64,000 bases of DNA from Nipponacmea schrenckii (GCA_030562195.1 JAUJPP010000003.1:10633398-10697397), one strand, 5' to 3'; shown: positions 1 through 11,650, numbered from the stretch's first letter. Program-made: numbers and translations. The notes: generated by a model not told the origin, from the letters alone.

Positions 1-400
1 TGCGACCTATCAGAGATCGCATTAATTTGTATCCGCATTTTTAAATACATATTTCAAAGTGAAGTTTATGGAGTTTAAATATGGCTGACATTAGTGAACA
101 TCGATATGAAAAAATTTAAATTGAGACCGTATATACGGGATTAAGTAATTAGGTAATTATCTCTAAATTTGAAACTGATTAGTAATCAATGGCGTTAAAA
201 AAACAAGAGATTTTCACACTTGACTATTTAAAGATAAAATCTTGATCATTGTTCATGTCTTCATTCATTTAGCACTTTAGAATTTGGATGATATTAAAAA
301 ATGCGACACCTATCGCGGATCGCATTAATTTGTACTCGCATTTTAGTCTCTATACCCCATGTCGCATTAATTTGTTGACGCATTAATTTCTAGCCTTACA
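1..400. repeat. Dispersed copies of a TCGCATTAATTTGT motif
   Basis: The core GATCGCATTAATTTGTA occurs at about 17-33 and again at about 319-335, each time followed by a short CGCATTT string. Two further partial copies lie at about 362-388. This looks like a degenerate repeat, possibly the end of an element that runs off the left edge of the window. Confidence 0.5.
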
Positions 401-525
401 GTATACTGAGATGTCTACTATGTCTGTATATATCTGAATATTATTCAGAATTGTTAACTTCTTTACATTGTTTTGGTTTTTAATTCTTACAAAGATAAAT
501 GAATAACAATGTTTTATATTTGTAG

Positions 526-2879
526 GTGTCAGCATATGAAAATAAAGCATTTGGTAAGTATATTTTTAATTTTAAAATAAATTCTAGCATTTCAGTTAAA
601 TAAATAGATCATTCAACTCTTCTTTAAATTGTATGGAAATTTGCTTGAAAACCACTTTTATTTATCTTTGAGAAATGACTGTATACTACAGAAAAGTTCT
701 AAAGACATTTAAGACAATGCCATTAGGGTTTGGGTTTAGTTAGGGGTAGGGTTGGAGGTAGGGCTAGGGAAAAAGTAAGTAGGTGACCCTTTCAACACTA
801 GTGACATTCTAAAATTAATGTCATACAATTTATGTCAACTTTGAATTCAGAGTATAGCCTACAATATTTTGTCTTATTCACACTAACCATAATATTGTGT
901 TTTTGTAGAAAATGATAACCAAATAGATCATAAGGGTAATATTATTGATCCCAATATATACGCTATTAAATTAGAAGAGTTACGTCCACACATAGAAACA
1001 TTGATGACAGTATTAGGTGATGTGCGGAAAAAATTACATGCTATGGAAGAAACAGATCCTAGAGTTCCTACATACAAGTAAGTTTGATTCTCTTGTCAAT
1101 TTTGGCTACTCTGTAGTTGCAGGAACTACTATCTCAAGAATGTTATCTTTTCGTTCCTAATCCAGCATCTACAGGATTATTTCATGGAATAACACCTTGT
1201 CAGAGAGTTTGTGTGTGTGTGTTTTTTTTAAACTTATATCATACTAACATCTAATTTTCACATAGATATAGGCCTATAAGTTTAGAGATTGTTCTGTGAT
1301 ATTATCCAATGCTTTCATTGAAAGTGATATTCAATACAATCAAATACCATATTGAGCTCTAATAAAAGATATATTGTCAATAGATTGGAAAAATATACTT
1401 TTATTCTTCTGCTTGTCATAGTTATAATTTGTATTATCTTGTAGAGGTGTGATACATCAGTTATGTAGAGTTTTAGTTTTATTACATAAAAAAGATTCTA
1501 CTACTAGTATACCATCAGATGCCTTAGGTTTATTTGAATGGGCTCAACAAATGTTAGATGATCACAGAGCTCAAAATGAGGTAAGTTTTTTTTAGGAAAT
1601 GAAAGAACTGTAGGCAAATAAAAATACTATATAAGGAACCCTCTTCTCTAAGACAGTATTTTGTGCTTGTTAGGAATAAGCTCTGTATGAGGTGAAATAT
1701 GATAGTTTTATTTATTATGGCCCATATCATATTGGTGAACTATACCCTGTTTAGCCTGGTGTGCATGTTATTACAGCATGTCAGTTGTGCTGGTTTGTCT
1801 TACTTGCCTAAACATTACAACTAGCCAATTAAACTTGACTACATACCCATTTGGAAAAAAGACAGAATGATGAATGAAGAAAGAAACAACTATATTTTAC
1901 AAGGATAACAACTTAGGTTCACAAGTCCGCCGTGACAGGGATCCTTTCTACCAGCTGGTCCTTAGCCAAGCAAATGATGTCATGACGTTAAGAACTAACG
2001 CTCTAACCCCTGTGCTATATTACTTGTTAACTGAGGTACAAATTTAGTTAATATCGTCTTAAAATGCCTATATAATATTTTCAGGATGAGAATTATACTA
2101 CTGATATTAATGAAGCACCTATCAATAGAATCTCTTATATAGATGTTGATTTAGAGAGAACACCAGTATATGCTACACCTCATCACCATACATCTTCTAC
2201 GTCCAATCAGTTAGATACATCTGGTTACTATAGTAGTGTTCCAGTGCCGTTAGATATGAGTCATAATAACTACGCTACTATCAATAGAAGTACTGCCCAG
2301 TCTAACAATGGCAATAGAAACATTTACTCCAAAACTAATAATGTGAAAAAACTAGTGAACAATGTAAAAGGACGAGGTTCTGTACCTCAAATGGGATATT
2401 TTTCTAATGGACGTTATTATGACCCTAATCCAAATAAAGATGTGTATGCCCCCACAAGTTCTTATAGTGATAGAAGTACCGGTCCATTTTCAACTTTTAG
2501 AGCTGATAGACCACATTCTACATCCCTATCTTTAAATGCAGACTCTGAAGAAGGGTAAGTTTAAATTTGATCACTGTTGAAGTAGATGTTGCAAATGTCT
2601 GAGGCTGACAATGTATCATTTCTGATAGATTTAGACACATTTTTTATCAATACATGTACCTAGTACAAAATTGTGTTAATGTACTTATAGAAGCATTTTG
2701 AAATGTGAATACCATGTGATTTGCTGAGTTACCTCCCTTTAGTCAGTAAACTTTTGCTTTGTAATAATCAGCTATGTAATATTTGATTATTATATTACAG
2801 GATTGATACAGAAGATGATGGTCAACTGGATGTTTTCCCATTTGATCCAAAAGATGCTACAGAGCCAGTTGAAGTCTGA
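526..2879 (+). CDS. 3' part of an unrecognised gene, five coding exons
   Basis: I do not recognise this protein. Five exons join in frame: 526-553, 909-1077, 1445-1580, 2085-2554 and 2801-2879, giving 293 residues to TGA. Every junction has AG acceptors and mostly GTAAG donors, and the phases agree at each step (1, 2, 0, 2). The 5' end lies outside the window. The first about 110 residues look helical and amphipathic (for example EELRPHIETLMTVLGDV and GVIHQLCRVLVLLHKK). The rest is polar, low in complexity and rich in Tyr, Ser, Asn and Pro, with a His run and a basic patch. The end is acidic and stops in PVEV, which could be a class II PDZ ligand. No membrane span or catalytic motif is visible. 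It could be the cytoplasmic tail of a membrane protein or an adaptor; this is a guess. The exon model is much surer than any function. Confidence 0.8.
721..775 (+). repeat. G-rich telomere-like tract in an intron
   Basis: The tract has seven or more GG/GGG runs spaced by T/A (TTAGGG-, TTTGGG-, TAGGG-like). It sits on the sense strand of the intron between 553 and 909 and fits a G-quadruplex pattern. It may be a degenerate interstitial telomere-like repeat. Confidence 0.5.
1915..2020 (-). mobile_element. Degenerate tRNA-derived SINE fragment, antisense in an intron
   Basis: On the minus strand TAGCACAGGGG (2017-2007) matches the Pol III A box TRGYNNARNNG and is followed by GTTAGAGCG-like tRNA head sequence. 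A B box cannot be picked out clearly, so this is an old or partial copy. It lies in the intron 1581-2084 of the upstream gene. Confidence 0.4.
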
Positions 2880-3057
2880 AGATAATGTGATATCAAGTGT
2901 CTACTTAACCTTTTTTTGTCTCATGTTAGTATATCAACAAATAATTTTTGTTTCATTGTGATACAAGTCCAACAAACATATTTTATTTTCAAATAAGGAT
3001 AGGTCAATTTTCTTGTTACAACTTATTCCTTGAAATATCTCTAGAGACAGGAAAGAA

Positions 3058-3071
3058 AATAAAGAAATAAA
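3058..3071 (+). terminator. Candidate poly(A) signals of the upstream gene
   Basis: Two AATAAA hexamers (3058-3063 and 3066-3071) follow the stop codon at 2879 by about 180 nt, a normal distance for a short 3' UTR. No cDNA evidence is available here. Confidence 0.4.
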
Positions 3072-3102
3072 AATTGTGTAAGGCGGCGCAGAATAAAAGA
3101 CC

Positions 3103-3320
3103 TTAAAGCTGAACTCCTGTTATAAAAATAAATTAAATAATTAATAAAAAAAATCTTATCCTCCATACTTGTTTCAAACTTAAAACAAGTATGGCGTCTG
3201 ACTCTCCGATCAAAACCTAAAATCTGGTCACGCTTCGCTTGAAAAGTTTGAAACAAGTATGGCGGATAAGATTTTTTTTTAATTATTTAATTTATTTTTA
3301 TAACAGGAGTTCAGCTTTAA
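3103..3320. mobile_element. TTAA-bounded foldback MITE (long terminal inverted repeats)
   Basis: The left arm (3103 to about 3182) and right arm (about 3241 to 3320) are near-perfect inverted complements of about 80 bp. The outer ends read TTAAAGCTGAACTCC and GGAGTTCAGCTTTAA. The centre is about 60 bp of unique sequence. TTAA at both tips fits a piggyBac-type target duplication, although TTAA is self-complementary and could belong to the inverted repeat. The 71-codon minus-strand ORF over it is only a by-product. Confidence 0.75.
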
Positions 3321-3659
3321 GCCAGGATTGACCAGGTTTTTCTTACTTCCTCAGTATTGATTTAGTCTATAATAATTAGGATCTGTAAAACAAGAATAAA
3401 AATTCTCTGGTACATGTATATATAAACATTGTATGTTATTTAATGGTAGAGCCAATGCAATTTGTACTTGTTTATGATTCAGAACATCACTAGATGTTAC
3501 AGAATTCTTGATGCACTATAATAATTATTATCATCATAATGCCTATGTAGAAATTCAGTTAAATATTCCAGCAGTATTTATCCATAATGCTTTCCATACC
3601 TTTATAACCAATCACCTCTTACAACTTATATTTTTATTTTAAACATATACGTGTATATA

Positions 3660-3980
3660 TGTAGGATAACTGAAGATTTGAATTTTGAGAAAGAAGCATG
3701 TTGACTAGGGAAATTAAATCTAACCATGACCAACAAACATGGTTACTATGGTAGCTAGAACAGGGAGAAAGGAACATGTTTACATAGTTTACTAGATTTG
3801 AAGATAAAGAAAGGAACATGTTTAATAGAGAAACTCAATATTCAGAATTGATAATAAGCATGTTTACCAGGGAAACTAGATTTTAGCAAGGAGAAAGGTA
3901 AATATTGATTTGGGAACTTGGATTTTAACATAGGAAAAGGAGCATGGTTACTATTGAAACTAAATTTGAACATTGTGCTA
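3660..3980. repeat. Degenerate minisatellite, roughly 45-50 bp units
   Basis: The phrase GAGAAAGGAACATGTTTA, followed by a GGGAAACTAGATTT-like string, recurs about six times with many substitutions and indels. No coding potential is seen. Confidence 0.55.
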
Positions 3981-6900
3981 AATAACTTTGTCACTGTAAG
4001 TTAATATGAAACAAATGGAGATCTAAAGATCTGTAGTGTGTTGTTTGAGTATTTGACCTATTTCAGCTCATAATACCTTTAATTTATTTGTTTATCATTT
4101 AAAAAGGGGATCATATAAGTGTCAGTCTCAATTGTGCCTTTTATGTTACATACATTTATGAAAATGTGCCTTGGAAGGTATTAATTTGTTATCAATTTTT
4201 TAAAAACGACATAATCCTTAATATGATGTTGATACCTTTGGAATTTTTATATTGTTAAGTACTGTGTAGCTCTTCTATGTGGTAAAAATTTAGTGACATA
4301 ACAAATTTCTTAACAATCCTATGGTATTAAGCTTAAGTATCCCTATTGCCTGGTAGTATGGTCCCAATTTTTAGTCCCGAACACAATAATTTAGAAGACC
4401 TTATTATAATGTAGGTATTACTATTTGGACGTAGATGTTACTATTTGGATGTATTACTATTATGTATTTCTGTCAGTTTATATCTAGAGAACCAGTATTG
4501 GTTATCATTACTGTGGGAGAATAATACAGATTTGAACCAGTTAATACTTTCTAAAGTTATTTACCTAATATAACTACAGTATATATAAAAAATTGAATTA
4601 ACTAGCAAATACAAAAGTAAACTAGCAATTTTAAAACCAAATTTCAACATTTTAAATATTATGTTGTTCATTTGTTTCAAAACTGCAAAAAGCATCACAA
4701 TATAATTTTGAATCTTCACCTTGCCACTATATATCATAAGTACTCAAAGTGCAATTATCTATTAATCTGCTTTGCTCTAAACTGCTCAATCAATAGGTTG
4801 TGTTCATTTCATTTGATCATATCATCATACATTCCAATAATATTCATATTGTCATACATTAAAATAGACATTAAATCATCATACTTTCCAATGTCTAAAT
4901 CATCATATTATCATACATTTGAATTTTTATAAAACAACATAACTTTATAACATTTATAACTTGTTATATATTAAACCAGAATTTGTTGGCAAAATATTCC
5001 TTTCAAATAATTAATCATATAATTACATAACTTACAGAACCAGAACTATACATAAAGAAAATAATTAATGTTATAGATATATACTAGAATAATCAAATTA
5101 TTCTCTAACCTGGGATTGCAAATGAGATATGAGATTGAAATTAAATATCAAGCAAACTTGACAAAATTCTGTAGAGTAAGGGTTTGTGATAAATATATTT
5201 ATTCATTTATTAGTGTTTCCACTTGTTTATATTGTTTTTATAGGAATTGATTCACATATCAAATGTAATTTTTAGTTCAATAGCTAAATTTATGGGTTGT
5301 GGAAACAAATTTACAAAAAAAATCTATCCATTTATAAACATTTTAATATTGTCATTGTTTTTTTGATGATGCTTTACTGGATTTTTTCCAGTTTTGTTAA
5401 TAAACTTATTATTGAAATAACTTCTTTTGATTTTGAATTACATTATATTGTTTGCCTGGGTTTGTCAATTAGTAAATATAGGATACCCGTCGGTCTTCTC
5501 CCCAACACAAAGATTAGAGCGCTATAACTTGATAGTCAAGATCCTAATTGACGCGCATTAAGAGCGCCACTGGTTTCTCGTTCCTTTGTGCTTCGTGGCA
5601 ATCTGATAGGTAGCTATGTTAAGATCTCGCTCCTAACTGATCAAGATTTTTTTCAGATTTCTTTAGATTTCATTATACATGTACGTATTTTTTTTTATAA
5701 TTTTTGGCAAAATCAATTTCGACCTCTAAAAATAATTAACTTAATTATCCCAAACCAACCAAAACGAGTGCGCATGTACTTAATACACCACACAAATTTT
5801 ATGCCCATTACCCTAGATAACTCTAAGGAACCTTTAAAAGATACCCATATTGGAACATACTAATCATAGGTTTCATGCGAAATAATACGACTTTTGCTAC
5901 ACATGTCGTTCTTATATCTTGACTTCTCACAGATTTCATGCGAAACACTAAAAAATCATAAGACTGATGTTGAATCTGAAATGATGAACATTTCCCCAAG
6001 CTGTTAATTTAGTTAGAAATCTCAGTAGGAAATAGAAACATTAAATATTGATAAGATGTAATTATTGTGTTTAAATTGTTATCTCTATAAATTACAAACT
6101 ATAATTAACTTCGAACATTAATTAGCCTCCAGGTATTTCTATTAACTCCTTGTCAACCAACAGAAAGAAAGAAACCACCGGAATTTTCTTAAAATTGTCG
6201 ATATGTTCCGTTTTTAACACACCATATTGTTTTTCAAATATAAATCTGCCAACTTCATTTAAAGAAAAAAATGCACACAAAAGAACAAAAAAAAAACAAC
6301 ACAGAAAACACTTCTTTCATCGGATAATAAAAGGGGCGACTCCATACAGTTTCAAAAATTTGACCCCACACATATTGGTAATTCATGGTCCAAAATAAAA
6401 TAAAAAATCAATTCAATTGAAGATACACTGCTAAGAAATATCGTGTAAATATGGTAAACCAGTTATTTGTCTATATCAGTGCTCCTCAACAGCAGCGGCG
6501 CATAAATTCGAACTTTGAACGTGATAAAAGTTGGAAAGGGAGAGTGAGTATACAAAAGGGGTGAATTTAATGAAAACGGAAAAATGTACCATCCGTTCCA
6601 AAATTAACTCGCTAATCTTCAGACTGATTCATCAGCTGAACTTAACCACATGACAAACCACCAGTACATGTGGCTAGTCGAAGGAATCGTCTAAAATTTT
6701 CCAAATTTGAGCACATAAGCACATAAATTCATCTCTCCCCGGTTCGTATCTCGTGGAATATGCAGTTACAGTATCCTGAAGAAGGGTTTAGGAATCTCTA
6801 TTGCTGCCAGTGTTCTTAAAATATTAGTTTGAAACATTGCATAACTATCACGCTTCAGTTTTTAGGCAATTTTATTATTTGATGTTTGGGTGAATGGCAA

Positions 6901-7161
6901 CGAAACCTTTTCTTGGGTTGGGAAGTGGACATTAACAGTTGAGAAGCACTGGTCAATACATGTATATTTCAAACACTGCTTAACAATTTAAAAATCATTT
7001 ATCAAAAACTCCACCTTTAAAATTAATCTGATATAGCAAGTCTCAAACAATTTGTACATCAATAAGAATGATTAAGGCATGAATATTAAATTTACAGAAA
7101 ATAAAAGACTATTCAGACGACTTCATGAATAAACTATGAGTTAATCTCCGCTTAGTCTTCC
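3981..7161. other. Intergenic region before the ASC-B gene
   Basis: No gene is supportable. There is a short ATCATCATA-rich stretch at about 4800-4920. A locally more GC-rich patch lies at about 5480-5630, with no recognisable function. A repeated TTTCATGCGAAA string occurs at about 5870 and 5935. A CAGCTG E-box lies at 6633-6638. The short ORFs here are lysine- and isoleucine-rich AT-composition products. Confidence 0.5.
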
Positions 7162-7169
7162 TATAAAAG
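7162..7169 (+). promoter_or_regulatory. TATA box of the ASC-B gene
   Basis: TATAAAAG lies about 190 bp upstream of the bHLH start codon. Transcription would begin near 7190-7200. The resulting 5' leader contains a 12-codon upstream ORF (ATG at 7220, TGA ending 7258). Confidence 0.65.
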
Positions 7170-7351
7170 CACAAAATTCCAACATTCACAGACATTTACA
7201 GAGCTGGGATTAAAAGACGATGACGTGTTATAGCGTACTGTTTGGAACTTTCTTTTGAATCCGATCAACTTTGGACAGTCGGTGAATTTATTTCAAATCG
7301 TTTAAAAGTAACTGTTACATATACAATATTTGGACTTATACAAAATATAAA

Positions 7352-8192
7352 ATGTTGCCTATTGGAAGCTGTATCGAGGACAGTTTTCAAAACACCATGG
7401 AGTGCTTGATTAAAGACCAGACAAATTCTTGTTCTGGGAAAACTAAGCTTCGTAAAACAGTCTACAGACATATACCACATTATCTGAAGCCACCTCATCT
7501 TGTGGCCAAACGTAATGCTCGGGAAAGACGAAGGGTGCAGGCTGTGAATTCGGCATTTACCAAATTACGAAAACATGTACCTTATGAAGCGCGTCATAAA
7601 AGATTATCGAAAGTGAAGACCCTTCAGTTGGCTATTGATTATATACATGCATTACAAGATATTATAAGGGAACATGATGAAAAATTGACATACCAACTGA
7701 ACAATAATAATAATAATTACACCAATAATAATAACAACATCTATAGAAATCAACATTCAACTTGGATAGCACCATCTCCTCAACTCCAGGTGAGTATCGA
7801 TTAATTCCTTGGGTTTCAATATAAAAACTGTACGGTTTGCAGTTCGATGTACATGAGAATCATTTAGATAATATACTGTCAATTGTAATTAAGAATGAAT
7901 ATCTCGATACAGAGACACAGTCTACAGTAAAAGTTCATTCAGAGAATCATTACCCTTGCCAAACGTTACATTACCAACAAACACCATTTTTTCCACAATA
8001 CAAGCGTAGAACTGAACAGCCATCGGCGAGATTTCGTACACAAAAAAGTAATATAACCCAATGTTTTTATTACAGCAGACTCCAGCAAGAAGATCTTGTT
8101 CTGGGGGAAGTCTTCAGCCCACTAGTGATGGTTTTTATAGTACGCATTATTTACAATTTGATTCTTACAATACCCGAACTTTTACAAATTAA
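7352..8192 (+). CDS. Achaete-scute-like bHLH transcription factor (ASC-B / ASCL3-4-5 type), two exons
   Basis: This is a proneural-family, nuclear bHLH DNA-binding protein expected to pair with an E-protein. Exon 1 is 7352-7789 (146 codons, A at -3 of the ATG). The bHLH spans residues 52-105: basic region KRNARERRRV keeps the RERRR contacts, helix 1 is VNSAFTKLRKHVP, and helix 2 is KRLSKVKTLQLAIDYIHALQ. The family norm is NERERNRV and SKVETL, so Ala and Lys replace two common Glu residues. An Asn-rich tract follows at residues 117-129. A strong donor, CAG|GTGAGT, ends exon 1 in phase 0. The proposed exon 2 (8076-8192) adds 38 polar residues rich in Ser, Thr, Tyr and Gln, giving 184 residues. 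Reading through the donor would instead give 150 residues ending VSID. Assignment to the ASC family is secure. The subclass and exon 2 are inferences. Confidence 0.85.
7790..8075 (+). other. Probable intron of the ASC-B gene
   Basis: The 286-bp intron runs from GTGAGT to TTTTTATTACAG. The acceptor is an NAGNAG pair (ACAGCAG), so one residue may be optional. The intron contains a second possible acceptor, TTTGCAG, at 7842. From there another frame stays open to 8262, but it would leave a 53-bp intron and a hydrophobic tail, so I prefer the 8076 acceptor. Confidence 0.6.
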
Positions 8193-8262
8193 AAAGAGAA
8201 AAATATTCCGTAGTAGTGTTTTTACAACCGAAGACTACAGAAATGCGTCTTGGCTACTTTAG

Positions 8263-8911
8263 TGTGAGTATTGTTGTGTTCAGGTATCAATGTGGTAGTT
8301 TGACCCTACTGTAATGCCGAATAGACTATGTGTTTTCTTAAAAAAAAAAAATATACTTGTCACTTTCGAGTTCAAGCATTATAGCGCAATTTTTACAGCT
8401 TTGAGGCATTATTATTCTTTTAAACTTAACTGGAATGATTGAAGTGCTCCAGTCATCTGGTTTTAAATTTAGTTTTGAAAGCCAATCAGATTAATGTATT
8501 TCTTCAAATCTGGATTTAAGTTAAGTTTTGAGGAAGATTGCCCAAGGTATGGGAAGGCCTAATAATATGTTAAATGTAAGTGATGACCTTCTAAACTCTA
8601 AAACCATTATCCGTTTATTATCATCAGATATCCAAAGCCTGTATTTGTTGGGATATATTAAACATTTTTTAAAGAAACCTAGCCATTTCTTATCATTGTT
8701 TTAAAATCACCAGGAAACCAAAAAAAAAAACCCTTAAAATGGTATTTCGGTATAGAATCAGAATCTGAAATATGTTGTTACTCAGAGCTTCTGAATGCGC
8801 GATTTTCAACTCTGGGTTACAACATGTTTCAGGTTATGTTTTAATTTTTGTATATTTCAATCCATATTCATTCATTACAGAGGAAGTCGATGATATACAT
8901 AGTCACAACTT
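8263..8911. other. 3' flank of the ASC-B gene
   Basis: No gene or clear repeat is seen. The region is AT-rich with A and T homopolymer runs. The 3' UTR probably extends into it, but I cannot pick one poly(A) signal with confidence. Confidence 0.4.
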
Positions 8912-9046
8912 TATTGAATATACATGTACTCAAAAAATAATAAAATTCCAAATACATATTATATATCCTAAAGCTTTCTGTAAATACTCACAGTCTTCTG
9001 CTTAACTCATACACGATAGTATAACTTGGTTGACCCTATGTCATTT
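8912..9046. repeat. First copy of a local duplication (segments A and B)
   Basis: Segment A (8912-8974) recurs at 9967-10028 and segment B (about 8981-9046) recurs at about 11572-11637, both with very few differences. Here A and B are almost adjacent. In the second copy they are separated by about 1.54 kb. Confidence 0.8.
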
Positions 9047-9047
9047 T

Positions 9048-9952
9048 TATACGCCAACATAAATATGTGGACGTATATTGCCGTCGCCCCTGTCCGTCGG
9101 TCTATCTGTCTGTCGGTTGAATAAAACTTGGTATGAGCTGAGCATTGGAATTGATAAGGCGGTGGTCAGGTGCGAATTTACAATTTTTCGATGAATAGTT
9201 TATGAGTAATTGCCCTTGACTAAGTAAAATTGTGTAAAAATTCATTTTCTGTAGACACTATAGAAGCTACAATTTTCTATGGATTTTAATGAAACTTGGT
9301 ATGAACATTGGAATTGATAAGACGGCTGTCAAGTTGTTCGAATTTGACGATTTTTCAGTTTTTGAAGTTATTGCCCTTGACTTAGTAAAATCTTGTCAAA
9401 ATTTTAGTTTCGATGCAATAAATCCTCCAATTTTTTATGAAACTTGGTGTGAGCCTTGGAATTAATTAGTCAAGTTTGAATTTGACAGTTTGTACAATGA
9501 ACTGTTTTGAGTTATTGCCCTTTGACTTAGTGAAATTGCGTCAAAATTCTATTGTGGTTGCAAAAAGAAGCTTTAATTTTCAAAGGATTTTGATGGAAAA
9601 CTTGGTGTAAGCGTCAGAATTGATAATACATTAGTCAAGTTTGAATTTCCGACCTTTTTTTAACGAATGGTTTTTTAGTTATTTCCCCTGACTTAGTAAA
9701 ATTGCGTCAAAAATATATGTGGGTGCAAAATAAGCTACAATTTTTTAATAGATTTGATGAAACTTGGTATGAGTATTGAAATAGATAAGATGGTGGTCAA
9801 GTTTGAATTTGACGATTTTCCATGAACTTTTTTTGAGTTTCTGCCCTTTACTTTAATATTCATTCAGTGAATGTTTTTTGAATTATTGCTCAATTTATTT
9901 TTCATTTCCAATGCTGCCAGTGGGCGTATGTTACCTTGTCTGGCAAGCTATC
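9048..9952. mobile_element. Inserted element built of about five 155-bp repeats
   Basis: A head of about 80 bp (ATACGCCAAC, then a GTCCGTCGGTCTATCTGTC-like string) is followed by about five degenerate units starting near 9126, 9292, 9442, 9599 and 9762. Each unit contains AAACTTGGTATGAG, AATTGATAAG, GTCAAGTTTGAATTTGACG and TTATTGCCCTTGAC. The right end carries GGGCGTATG, complementary to the ATACGCC head. A paralogous empty site at 11631-11650 joins the two flanks directly, which marks this as an insertion. It is non-coding. I infer a non-autonomous element of unknown class. Confidence 0.75.
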
Positions 9953-9966
9953 TTACTCTTAATCAG

Positions 9967-11650
9967 TATTGAATATACATGTACTCAAAAAATAATAAAA
10001 TTCTAATACATATTATATATCCTAAAGCAAGTTACATGTTCAGATGGTTTTAGTATGTTAAGACTCATTTCAACCCCAAATAATTGAGTTGTGTCCCTTC
10101 TATTACAATATCCTTTAATATTTTGATTTCGTACATTGTCACAGGGAGATACAATGGTAATTAAATAACTAAATGAATAAATATGTAGAAATGGATAATG
10201 ACCAAAGCTAGTTCGTGACTCTTACGGCAGAGACAATAAGACCTAGTAAAGAGCATAATATTTTTTTCTGTAACACAAACGTTAGATAAGACTGCCTAAA
10301 AGTTGTACTGGACCAATCTTGCGAACAGATATGTAAAATATATCAAACTATCAAACAAAGTACTCACTTAACCTTTTGATAAATGAGTCCGAAAAAAAGA
10401 ATTTCCCAAAATTACGAGACATTTATCACACTATATGAATATAAAATTGTAATTTTGTTCACTTTTTTTCATTAAATTTGAAATCATATAAAAACAATCT
10501 AAGAAGTATTTCTGAAATACTGTAATTCACACCTTTTTAAGGTTAATGCAATAGCTGTACTAAAATATATTGAGAAGTAGACACTTTTCACTTGCTGTGA
10601 AAATAATCTCGAAAATCACGGTTTAATATAAACAAGATAATCCATCTGAATCTTGTAATAGTAGTAATATAAAGCTTTATTTAGCTTAATAAGTCATTTC
10701 CAATTATGTGCTTCCTGCAAGCAAAGACTATAATATTATGCACAGTGTTTTCTGCACAGGGACTCAAATGGTTTTATTTACTATAAGGTCTTGCGCACAC
10801 TATGTTTAATACGCCATGGACCAAGGATCATTTAATCAAGGACCATGACATTGCCAGTCATAATGAGTTTTACTAGCCTGGTTAAAAAATAAAAAGTCTG
10901 ATAGGAAGGTAAAAGTGGTGTGCCACAGGGCTCTGTCTTGAATACATTATATTATTGGTATAATTAATAATGTAAGATCCAACATCAGATATTTGACAGA
11001 TGAAAATAGTTGAATACCATGTATTTTGTTTCTTTTTTTGTCCTACTTATCTTTTATTTCTACGTCTTTTTCAGTCATTTTCGTTTTTGTTTTCAAAATT
11101 TCGAGAAAAACGAATTTTCAGATATTTTACAGATGAAAATCGTTGAATTTTGTTTCTTTTTTTTTTGTCCTACCTTTCTTCTATAGGTGACATCATGTGG
11201 GATAGGTGCACTACAAAACTAAAAGACATTAGAAAATCTTCAATTATACGACTTTTTGCGCTGCAGTTAAGAGTTACAGCCATTGACTCTTACGATACTA
11301 CGAAACAAATACTGTCATTCTAAGCTACCAGTTTTTCATTCCAAAATTGTTTACAAGAAAAATAACTTAAATCAAAACCTAGTTATGCACACAATAAATA
11401 AATATGTCAACATAAAAGTTTTCTAAACTTTATTGTAGGTAGTAAAATATATCCTTTATTACAACAGAGACGCGTGTTGATGTAAATTTCCACACGAGTA
11501 ATTCGCGTGGCTTAAATAAGATGATATCAAATTTTTGAATACTATGTTATCATCTATTATATCATATATAATAAATACTCACAGTCTTCTGCTTAACTCA
11601 TACACGATAGTATAACTTGGTTGACCCTATGTCATTTTACTCTTCATCAG
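9967..11650. repeat. Second copy of the duplication, split by 1.54 kb
   Basis: A' (9967-10028) and B' (about 11572-11637) bracket 10029-11571. After B' the sequence ACTCTTCATCAG matches ACTCTTAATCAG at 9955-9966, so B' plus its flank is the uninterrupted version of the site occupied by the 9.05-9.95 kb element. The 1.54 kb between A' and B' has no ORF and no obvious terminal repeats. Confidence 0.7.
10986..11185. repeat. Direct duplication of about 70 bp
   Basis: A segment at about 10986-11055 (CAGATATTTGACAGATGAAA onward, through a T-run and GTCCTAC) recurs at about 11118-11185 with small changes. Confidence 0.65.

Noticed and set aside
7837..8262. 141-codon + strand ORF overlapping the ASC-B 3' end
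   Set aside because: It starts at TTG with no ATG, its second half is hydrophobic and not protein-like, and it overlaps the preferred ASC-B exon 2 in another frame. Kept only as an alternative in the findings.
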